Made by a program: the position numbers and the translations under genes. Below, in pieces: positions 8,451 to 14,544 of a stretch of DNA of 14,582 bases (within the stretch, counting starts at the first letter, position 1; the number at the start of each line of letters is the position of its first letter). This DNA is from Symbiodinium natans (lineage: Eukaryota; Sar; Dinophyceae; Suessiales; Symbiodiniaceae): the NCBI GenBank assembly GCA_905221605.1, contig CAJNDS010001540.1, forward strand, positions 1-14,582. Direction: 5' to 3'. Below the pieces are notes generated by a model, which was not told where the DNA came from, ran no database searches, and worked only from the letters and a program-made list of their open reading frames with translations.

Positions 8451-8779
8451 AGGTGGCAGTTGAGGATTATGTTTCTTTGATGTTTTTTGCATTCGAACAT
8501 GTGGTGCTGCCATACATCACAAGGCATTCTGAAGAGCATTTTGCTTGAGATCATCATATATATATATTCTCTATATTTGAAAATTACATAATATTTCGGT
8601 TCATGTGTTATGTTGCAAGGTTTTGCCTGCAGGCTTGGATATTTGACTTGGATTAGTAATGTTTATATATGTCTGAATAATGAAATACATTTGATGTTTT
8701 GATCGAACTGATATTTATTGTTATCTTGTAAAACAAGAAATAAATAAATTTATGCATTTTTGGCGATATATATATATGC
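8451..8779. other. AT-rich spacer inside the outer element
   Basis: No gene was seen. Contains (TA)n at about 8557-8567 and again at 8766-8779 next to the inner element, and AAATAAATAAATTTATGCAT near 8739. Confidence 0.5.
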
Positions 8780-8800
8780 TACCCCCCCCCCCAGCGACCT

Positions 8801-8840
8801 ACCCTTTTTAGGCCTTTTTAGGCCTTTTTAGGCCTTTTTA
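8801..8840 (+). repeat. 10-bp tandem repeat GGCCTTTTTA
   Basis: Three perfect copies (8811-8840) follow a variant ACCCTTTTTA that belongs to the terminal repeat itself. So the subterminal array grew from the end of the inverted repeat. Confidence 0.92.
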
Positions 8841-8998
8841 ACAAAAAATAACAAAGAAGGCCCAAAAAAGTGCGTAGTTAATCACCGGGTAATGAAGGAC
8901 AGTTACTGGGACACCCACCTCACAGACCCCGATAAGCCAGCATTGGAAGAATCCACATTTTGAATCTGAAGCGGACAATGCTGTTTTTAGATGTTTAG
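8841..8998. other. Subterminal unique segment of inner element
   Basis: ACAAAAAATAACAAAG and GGCCCAAAAAAG are followed by unique sequence. TGCGTAGTT at about 8870 recurs near 10473, just before the hairpin arm. Confidence 0.4.
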
Positions 8999-9779
8999 AT
9001 CAGTGCTTTTCTATGCAAATTGTGCGTTTCAAGGGCAATTAATGTTTTGTTGAGCAACTAATTTATTTATACAGTTGTGTTTGTACGAGGCAAAGTATTA
9101 ATCAAATAGTGAAACATTTTTCTTGGTTCTATGCGAATTTAGCTACTAGAGTAACTATTAAGCAAAGAGCCCAATTTGACTCATCTGAATACTATTTAAA
9201 GGAGCATACTCAACCAAGATACGAAATAAACACCATTCTCAACCAAAAAATGGCAAAGTGTGCGTTTAAAGTGCAAATACTGTATTTATACAATTGTGTT
9301 CGTACTAGGCAAAGTATGCTCTCTGAAAAGTCCACTGAAATACCTTATGTATTCATGAATCGTTTTTATTTTTGAAATAGTCATTTTATGCGAATTTAGC
9401 TACTAGAGTAATTATTAAGCACATAGCCCAATTTGACTCAAGTGAATACCATTTAAAGGACCATACTCAACCAAAATACGAAAGAAGCACCATATTCAAC
9501 CAACATATGGCAAAGTGTGGTTTAAAGGGCAAATAGTGCTTTGTTGAGCAACTAATGCATTGAAACAGTTGTGTTTATACCAGGCAAAGTATTATTGAAG
9601 TACTATCTGCAAAGTCAAGTGAAACACCTTATGTTTACATATTCATGAAACAATTTTTTTTGAAGTATTCATTCTATGCGAATTTAACTAGTAGAGGAAT
9701 TCTTAAGCAAATAGCCCAGTTTGACTCAAGTGAATACTATTTAAAGGACCATACTTAACCAAATACGAAATAAACACTT
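8999..9779 (+). repeat. R1 satellite: partial copy, two full copies, partial copy
   Basis: The marker ATGCGAATTTAGCTACTAGAG begins at 9131, 9388 and 9676 (spacing 257 and 288), with a right-hand portion of an earlier copy at 8999-9128. Shared words in order are CCCAATTTGACTCA, ATTTAAAGGA, CATACTCAACCA, TGGCAAAGTGTG, TTGAGCAACTAAT, CAGTTGTGTTT, AGGCAAAGTAT and TATTCATGAA. The copies differ by substitutions and indels, so frames are not conserved. The 88-codon frame in copy 1 is broken in copies 2 and 3 and is not a gene. Confidence 0.85.
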
Positions 9780-9781
9780 GC

Positions 9782-10034
9782 GGAAATGGAAACGGTTCTA
9801 CCTACATAACAATGAGACAAAGATTGCTGAAGTATTCACTAAAGACCACTTATATACTATGTCTGAAAAGCACAATTTGCATGAGCAAGCTTAAAAATGC
9901 ACAATAATGGAAATAGAAGCGGTTCTACTTACATAACGATGAAACAAAGATGTCTGAAGTATTCAATAAAGACCACATATATACTATGCTTGAAAAACGC
10001 AACTTGCACAATCAGGCTTAAAAAATGCACAAGA
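9782..10034 (+). repeat. R2 satellite: two tandem copies of about 127 bp
   Basis: Copies start at 9782 (GGAAATGGAAACGGTTCTAC) and 9909 (GGAAATAGAAGCGGTTCTAC). Shared words are TACATAACRATGARACAAAGAT, TGAAGTATTCA, AAAGACCAC and CTTAAAAATGCACAA. A third copy lies at 10361-10478. The 82-codon frame starting at 9897 comes from this repeat and is not conserved between copies. Confidence 0.88.
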
Positions 10035-10259
10035 ATCCTAGAAAAGTACTTAGTGAAGGCCATACACAAGCAAATTCACAAATACATAAAAACATCCAAA
10101 AGCGCAAGCTTTTCAGGAGAATCTCTGGTAAAGTTTGGATTATAGGGTTTTGGGGTATTCCTGGACGAGTAGGAGTCACTTTTTAAGCAAACAATTCTAA
10201 GCAATAAATGCTTTTTCTCAAGACAAGTATTGCAAATGCTGCTTCTAGATAATTAATCG
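10035..10259. other. Spacer between R2 copies and the second R1-R2 block
   Basis: Mostly unique AT-rich sequence. GGGTTTTGGGGTATT at about 10145 faintly recalls the telomere-type variants. No gene was seen. Confidence 0.4.
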
Positions 10260-10478
10260 CATTTACCAGGCAAATATTATCCATGCGAATTGAGCTACCA
10301 GAGCACCAAGTAATGGCTGAATAAGGTCTACTACACTTGAGTACAACCAAAAGATGCACTGAACACTAGCGGCTCTACTTACATAATAACGAAACAAATA
10401 GTTCTGAAGCACTAGAAAGACCACTTGTATACTATTTCTGAAAAGCACAATTAGCATAAGCACACTTAAAAATGCGTA
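10260..10478 (+). repeat. Diverged R1 fragment followed by third R2 copy
   Basis: ACCAGGCAAATATTAT and ATGCGAATTGAGCTACCAGAG (10283) match R1. GCGGCTCTACTTACATAATAACGAAAC through ACTTAAAAATGCG (about 10369-10475) matches R2. The R1-then-R2 order seen at 9676-10034 is repeated, so the ancestral unit was probably R1-R2. Confidence 0.75.
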
Positions 10479-10520
10479 GTTGTTGCCTCGTGACCGTGAA
10501 GGCGAACCAAAAAGCCAGAA

Positions 10521-10850
10521 TACCAAAACCAAAAAACCAAAAATGCCAAAACCAAAAAAACCAAAAAAACCAAAACCAAAAAAACCAAAAAAACCAAAAA
10601 AACCAAAAAAACCAAAACCAAAAAAACCAAAAAAACCAAAACCAAAAAAACCAAAAATACCAAAAAAACCAATTTTCCGGGACTCTTGGAGAAGCCTCAT
10701 AGGGATTTCCTGAGAGTCCCGGAAAATTGGTTTTTTTGGTATTTTTGGTTTTTTTGGTTTTGGTTTTTTTGGTTTTTTTGGTTTTGGTTTTTTTGGTTTT
10801 TTTGGTTTTGGTTTTTTTGGTTTTTTTGGTTTTGGTATTTTTGGTTTTTC
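10521..10850. repeat. Large hairpin: (CCA7)n arm, short loop, (GGT7)n arm
   Basis: The left arm (10521-10686) is made of CC plus 7 A or CC plus 4 A words, the right arm (10713-10850) of their complements. At the loop side the arms carry unique stems AATTTTCCGGGACTCT and AGAGTCCCGGAAAATT, 16 bp and perfect. From the 26-nt loop outward the arms are identical for about 97 bp, then differ by an 18-bp (two-unit) gain in the left arm. The underlying unit is 24 bp (GGT7, GGT7, GGT4). Because 24 is a multiple of 3, frames on both strands stay open and give FGFFGF or KPKKPKK proteins, which I judge spurious. Confidence 0.93.
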
Positions 10851-10961
10851 TACTGTCCCGTGTATGCGATTTTAATTGTATTTTAGTCTACGCCCTAGGA
10901 AATACGCTATATTGCACACCGAGTTTGCTTGCAGTGCAGCTGGGTGACTTGAGACAAGGCG
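10851..10961. other. Unique spacer between hairpin and right end of inner element
   Basis: About 110 bp of sequence with no counterpart elsewhere in the window and no readable gene. Confidence 0.5.
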
Positions 10962-11123
10962 AAAAAGGGTAGGTCACTGGGGGGGGGGGGTACCATATAT
11001 ATATATTATTTATTTACAATTTATGTATATATTTCACGCTGGCTTTGGACTTTAGGTTTGGAGTTTCAGTTTCGGTGTTAGAGGGGGGTAAGGTTCTGGG
11101 GTTTATTTTTCTGTTGATGTCAA

Positions 11124-11347
11124 GGGATGGCGTGGACTGGGATGAAGGGGGGGGGCGGAAAATTTTCAAAATTTAAAAGTTTTTTAATTGTTTTTTTTTT
11201 AAAATTTTTAAAAGTTGGTACTTTATATAAAAAACAAAAGAAAACCAATTTCTTTAAAATTTTTCAAAAACGAAAATTTTCAAAATTTTTGTTTTTAAAA
11301 AATTTTCGTCCCCCCCCCCCCCCCCCAACCCCAGTCCACGCCATCCC
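11124..11347. mobile_element. Small inverted-repeat element with G/C-run ends and AT-rich core
   Basis: GGGATGGCGTGGACTGGG (11124-11141) is perfectly complementary to 11330-11347. Inward come a G run on the left (11147-11155), a 17-C run on the right (11310-11326), then GGAAAATTTT facing AATTTTCG, and a core of A/T runs. It is about 224 bp with no coding capacity, MITE-like in shape. The 226-codon frame at 11127-11807 crosses it and the proline-rich segment, and is composed of low-complexity sequence. Confidence 0.75.
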
Positions 11348-11536
11348 CCCGCCCCCGCCCCGCCTCGGCCCCAACCCCGACCCCCCTCCCCACCGCTTCC
11401 CTGCCGCCCCCCCCCCCCACCCCTCGCCCCCGCTCCGCCCTATGCCCCGTTCAGCAGAGCGAGCGATGGCCCACCGCAACCACCCACCCCAGGTCGCCCC
11501 ACCCCAAGCCGACCCCTACCCCACCAGCCCTTCCCG
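11348..11536. other. C-rich low-complexity segment
   Basis: CCCC/CGCCCC-rich sequence, giving Pro/Ala/Arg-rich frames on the plus strand and Gly-rich ones on the minus strand. It has no counterpart inside the left half of the surrounding inverted repeat, so it marks an insertion or expansion on one side. Confidence 0.6.
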
Positions 11537-11613
11537 GAAAAATAAACCCCAAAACCTTACCCCCTCTAACACCGAAACTGGCGCTCCAAACCTAAAGTCC
11601 AAAGCCAGCGTGA

Positions 11614-11970
11614 TAAATAAAACAACCAGCAACACCCAAACACCAACATCAAAGCTTAAAGCTCCCAGCCCAAAACTTGAAAGCTGCAAACCCCAAATCA
11701 AAAAAGCTTATACGGCAGACCCCGAAGAGCAAACCCCAAAGTTCAAACCCCGAACCCCTGAACCACAGATTTCAAATCCGCAGGCCCCAATCCTAATCAA
11801 TAAATAAATACATATAAAAAAAGTTTTCTGTAAATATATATATATGTAAATTTTTTTACAAGCTTACACACTCAAACAGCATCAGTACTGCACTGGCACA
11901 TGATGTAGCCAAAAACAAAAATATAGGATCTGTTATGATTAAATTTCATTACGCACATGTATATATACAT

Positions 11971-12003
<33 letters not shown>

Positions 12004-12036
12004 CATAGACGAAACTTGTTTGCTACCAGTGTTATC
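11614..12036. other. AT-rich spacer with CAAACCCC-like words and TA microsatellites
   Basis: The first part (to about 11800) has loosely repeated CCCAAA/AAACCCC words, perhaps decayed CCCTAAA units. Then come (TA)n tracts at about 11835-11846 and 11959-12005. GTAAATTTTTTTAC at about 11846 is a small imperfect palindrome. No gene was seen. Confidence 0.5.
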
Positions 12037-12263
12037 TCTTGAAAGGACAAACATACGCTAATTAACAACCTCCTTTAATTAAGGGAGACTCTCTTAATTA
12101 ATCTAACCCACGCTACTAATCTATACTAATTAAGGTATATATCCCTTAATTAGAGCATATCTCCTTTAAATAAGAGATTCTCTGTTAATTAAGATGCACT
12201 ATTAGGGTTGAAACCCTTAATTAACATAGGTTTCCTTAATCAATGACTTTTGGAATGTCTGGG
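12037..12263 (-). repeat. Right terminal arm of the outer element, TTAATTAA-rich
   Basis: At least eight TTAATTAA-type words occur, mostly 17-33 bp apart, joined by variable G/A- or C/T-rich spacers (for example TTAATTAAGGGAGACTCTC). The outer 20 bp and the inner GAAAGGACAAACATACGCTA block match the left arm. The arm is about twice the left arm's length because of extra units. Confidence 0.85.
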
Positions 12264-12265
12264 TA

Positions 12266-12398
12266 TGTGTGTTTATGTATGCTTATAACTGCTTATGTAT
12301 GATTATGCATGATTATGTATGCATTCATGTGTGAATGATCTTGCGTATGCATGACTATATGTATGCATTACTTGTATGTATGTATGTATGTATGTATG
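12266..12398 (+). repeat. TATG-rich microsatellite, right flank of the AT-rich block
   Basis: TTATGTATG, TGATTATGCATGATTATGTA and a clean (TATG)6-like run at about 12373-12398. Same orientation as the left-flank tract at 8290-8332. Confidence 0.88.
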
Positions 12399-12985
12399 GA
12401 GCTATGGGTTTTTCTTGGAGATGCTAAAACATTGAAAGCTAGAATGTGAATTTCCGGGCATGGGTAGCACTGCGGGTGCAGAAAATCGATCATACGTGCC
12501 GCAACAGTCGTGCAGCCTGCTTGGCTTTGGTTTCCGGGCTTTGAAGGTGCCGCCTTGCAGTCACTCGACAGCTGGGAGCTGTTGCATCGGGGAATTTGAT
12601 GACAAAAACACCCACAACCCCTGAAATTCCTACAGCCCTAAACCGCTGGACCACAGATTCCCAAAACCCGCCAAAACCAACAACCTTCTCTCGGGAGGCC
12701 TGGAGATGTCTGAGGCCGGACTCCCAGTTCGATGCGAGAGTAACATAATACGATATACTACGCTTGATGATACAAATCCCGCACTACCCAGAATGAGGAA
12801 TATACCATAATTCCCATAGTCCACGGTCATGAAGGTAATGCAGGATTCATATCATCAACCACATGATATAACATAGTACAATACAGTATAATATTCTATA
12901 GAATATAACAGTAATGTAGCAGAGTAGAAGATAGCAAGGTACACGTAGTATCATGAGCGAGTCGAGCGGGATCCCCGGAGTGGGG
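12399..12985. other. Gene-less stretch with a perfect 16-bp palindrome
   Basis: Unique sequence at first, then a region rich in ATA/TAC words (about 12740-12950). ATATTCTATAGAATAT at 12891-12906 is a perfect palindrome. No gene recognised. Confidence 0.5.
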
Positions 12986-13187
12986 GTCTAAGGTTTGGGG
13001 TTTAGGGTCCGGGGTGTGGGGTTGAGGAGTTTAGGGTTTGGGATCTAGGAGCTTAGGGTTTGGGAGGGTTTAGGATTTAGGAGTTTAGGGTTTGGGAATG
13101 TTTGGGATATTTAGGAGTTTAGGGTTCGGGATTTAGGAGCTTAGGGTTTGGGATTTAGGAGTTTAGGGTTTGGGATTTAGGAGTGCG
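12986..13187 (+). repeat. Telomere-derived 22-bp tandem repeat
   Basis: It begins with TTTGGGGTTTAGGG-type sequence, then settles into units of AGGAGTTTAGGGTTTGGGAT plus TT (22 bp). The last three are nearly perfect and earlier ones carry indels (GAATGTTTGGGATATT). It ends directly before the possible exon at 13202. Confidence 0.9.
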
Positions 13188-13201
13188 AAGTTGTGTGCTA
13201 G

Positions 13202-13330
13202 GCCACTACATCTCAACTGCGGGCACTGGCCGACCAAGCGCAAGAAGAGCGGTTACGGAATGTCCTGGCCAGCTGGAAACTCAGAAGACAGCTCAGCACG
13301 AGTTTGGTGATCAGCATTGCAGCATTTTAG
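13202..13330 (+). CDS. Possible exon, charged helical segment, function unknown
   Basis: The frame from 13202 to the TAG at 13328 reads LRALADQAQEERLR and NVLASWKLRRQL, then STSLVISIAAF. This is a charged, helix-prone segment followed by a hydrophobic stretch, and it looks more protein-like than the alternative frame starting at 13183. The frame is preceded by TAG at 13199-13201, which could instead be the AG of a 3' splice site followed by G, as is usual in dinoflagellates. No start codon is needed if it is an internal exon; the 3' end is unknown and a splice donor could lie at one of the GT positions near 13305. I do not recognise the family. It may be a relic. Confidence 0.25.
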   Translation, partial: ATTSQLRALADQAQEERLRNVLASWKLRRQLSTSLVISIAAF

Positions 13331-13902
13331 GCAGATTGTTGAACCTTAAACCTGTGTGGTGGCGTTGTCATTTGGGACCCGTCCGACAGCGCAAGCCCGA
13401 ACCGACGTGAAACGTGCAGATGGCAAGCTTTACAGTTCCAGTCGACTGGTAGATTTTCCTTGTATGTATTCGGCAGCTCGAGGCCCAGCAAGAGTGACAG
13501 GGAGACTGCAGCCAACAAAACACTGCTGAGGGCATCTTGCACTCCAGTAAGCCTCAAGCACGGATGTGAAATGGCGCATGTTCCTGTTTACACACTCCCG
13601 ATCGGGCTCTCTCCTCCGCAAAGCAGGATGCACTGCAAATGGCCTCATTTTGTGCCTCGAGATGTCTGAACTCGCCAGTACATGTGGGAAGCATGTAGGT
13701 CTTTTCTTCGAATCCCGCCAGTATAAGGGCGCCCAACATTTTGACCGCCCTTGGTGTCCCGGGGCTTGCTGGTCCGCTCTTCTAAACGCTGGTGGTCTGT
13801 GGGTGGCCTCCTAGTCTCCTGATTGGTCGTCCTGGTCGTCCTCGTTGAATAAGGTAGGGGTGGGTCTGTGCGCAGGGTCGACATGGGCTCGCATGGACTC
13901 GC
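13331..13902. other. Probable intronic or intergenic sequence
   Basis: Unique sequence with overlapping frames on both strands (60-82 codons) and no recognised domain. The C/T-rich GTCCTGGTCGTCCTCG words near 13828 are a small repeat. If the flanking candidate exons belong to one gene, this would be an intron or several introns. Confidence 0.35.
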
Positions 13903-14082
13903 GTGGTCTATTCTTCTGTGTTCGCTGTACCGTTCACTGTGTCAGGATCTACGCTGGCATGGTTTGGAGTTGAAATTGTGGAACAAAGCCGAGTTGCACT
14001 AGTTCAGCTGTCGCCTGCCTGTGTTGGCTTGATCCGAGGCAGTGCTTATTTTGGAAACGACCGGATTAGCCGGAATTCCAGA

Positions 14083-14199
14083 GACAAATTGGCAGACTTG
14101 CTGCAGCAGCGTGGCAAGCTGGACGAAGCAGAGAGCCTGCTGCGCGAGAACCTGGAGACCTGCCTGGCGCTCAGAGCTTTGTCACCCGATCACTCGTCT
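14083..14199 (+). CDS. TPR-unit exon, kinesin-light-chain-like (partial)
   Basis: The reading frame gives DKLADLLQQRGKLDEAESLL followed by RENLETCLALRALSPDHSS. The pattern (N/K)LA-LL---GK-DEAE-LLRE-LE, then L-PDH, is that of the 42-residue tetratricopeptide unit of kinesin-light-chain-like proteins. TPR units form helix pairs that bind other proteins; no catalytic role is implied. The frame is open from 13903 but the TPR likeness starts only near 14083, just after CCAG, a plausible 3' splice site. It breaks down near 14205 where an 11-G run begins. Only one of the usual several units is present, so this is an exon or a gene fragment. The partner and process are unknown. Confidence 0.55.
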
Positions 14200-14209
14200 C
14201 ACCGTGTAT

Positions 14210-14220
14210 GGGGGGGGGGG
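14210..14220 (+). repeat. Poly-G tract (11)
   Basis: Immediately follows the TPR-like segment. If the upstream frame were translated through it, the product would run on through glycines for about 16 codons to a stop at 14266-14268. It may lie in the following intron or mark decay of the gene. Confidence 0.85.
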
Positions 14221-14463
14221 GACTTGTCGCCCTCTTTGTCACACGCAGACCAAGGACCGCACGTGTAAATGTAGCCAGAGTGTGTAGCCAGGAGGTTTTG
14301 AGGCTTGCAGGCCCAACAAGGCTTGCGCATCGCACACTAAGCGCCACAGAAAGGAATCGAGGACGCACTGGCCCTTGGACACGTATTGGCAAGCAGAACA
14401 TGTGGAGCATCGAACATATCAACTGTCATTCAGAATTCAGATTGTCGCGGAGCTGTGGTCACC
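14221..14463. other. Unrecognised sequence after the TPR exon
   Basis: No second TPR unit is readable in any frame. No other feature was found. Confidence 0.4.
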
Positions 14464-14509
14464 TGTGTGTGTGTGTGTGTGTGTGGGGTGTGGGTGTGGG
14501 TGTGGGTGT

Positions 14510-14544
<35 letters not shown>

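Larger units (their letters stand above)
8782..10990. mobile_element. Inner TA-flanked inverted-repeat element (about 2.2 kb)
   Basis: The left end is 11 C, then AGCGACCTACCCTTTTT (8782-8809). The right end is AAAAAGGGTAGGTCACT, then 12 G (10962-10990). The two are complementary apart from one base and the homopolymer length. TA stands immediately outside both (8780-8781, 10991-10992), in (TA)n-rich surroundings. The CAGYGACC core plus TA again resembles Tc1/mariner ends. The interior is satellite and hairpin with no readable transposase. The TA match is weak evidence by itself because the flanks are TA-rich. Confidence 0.6.
11034..11613. mobile_element. Inverted repeat with 77-78-bp arms
   Basis: Arm 11034-11111 (starting TCACGCTGGCTTTGGAC) is complementary to arm 11537-11613 with only a three-base block, one G indel and one other change. 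Between them sit the shorter inverted repeat at 11124-11347 and a C-rich segment. No clear target duplication lies outside the arms. The arm text contains decayed GGTTT/GGGGTTT words. Probably a foldback element or a local inverted duplication. Confidence 0.8.
8335..12263. mobile_element. Large TA-flanked foldback element (about 3.9 kb), no transposase
   Basis: The ends are perfect 20-bp inverted repeats, CCCAGACATTCCAAAAGTCA at 8335-8354 and its complement at 12244-12263, and TA abuts each end (8333-8334 and 12264-12265). Similarity between the arms continues inward to about 8450 and back to about 12037. Composition is AT-rich, unlike the DNA on either side. TA duplication and short ends starting with a CAG core are typical of the Tc1/mariner superfamily, but no DDE transposase is visible, so the element would be non-autonomous. 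Inside it lie another TA-flanked repeat, two further inverted repeats and satellites, which suggests repeated nested insertion. The superfamily call is inference. Confidence 0.6.

Noticed and set aside
9109-9375. 88-codon frame in AT-rich DNA
   Set aside because: It lies in R1 copy 1, and the other R1 copies have stops and indels in the same frame.
10263-10713. Open frames rich in Phe-Gly or Lys-Pro across the hairpin
   Set aside because: They follow from a 24-bp repeat whose length is a multiple of three, are open on both strands, and contain no independent protein signal.
11127-11807. 226-codon frame, the longest in the window
   Set aside because: It crosses an inverted repeat, a 17-C run and a C-rich segment. 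Its composition (Lys/Phe, then Pro, then Ser/Lys/Pro) simply tracks DNA composition.
8335-12263. Inserted organelle DNA (AT-rich with many inverted repeats, as in dinoflagellate mitochondria)
   Set aside because: No cox1, cob, cox3 or rRNA fragment could be read, and TA-flanked ends fit transposition better. A nucleotide search against organelle sequences would settle it.
13705-13725. TTCGAATCC, resembling a tRNA T-loop
   Set aside because: The flanking bases do not pair as a T-stem and no acceptor or anticodon arm is found upstream.
2258-13959. Shared 15-mer GGATCTACGCTGGCA at 2258 and 13945
   Set aside because: One 15-base match in a window this size is not rare enough to mean anything, and the flanks are unrelated.
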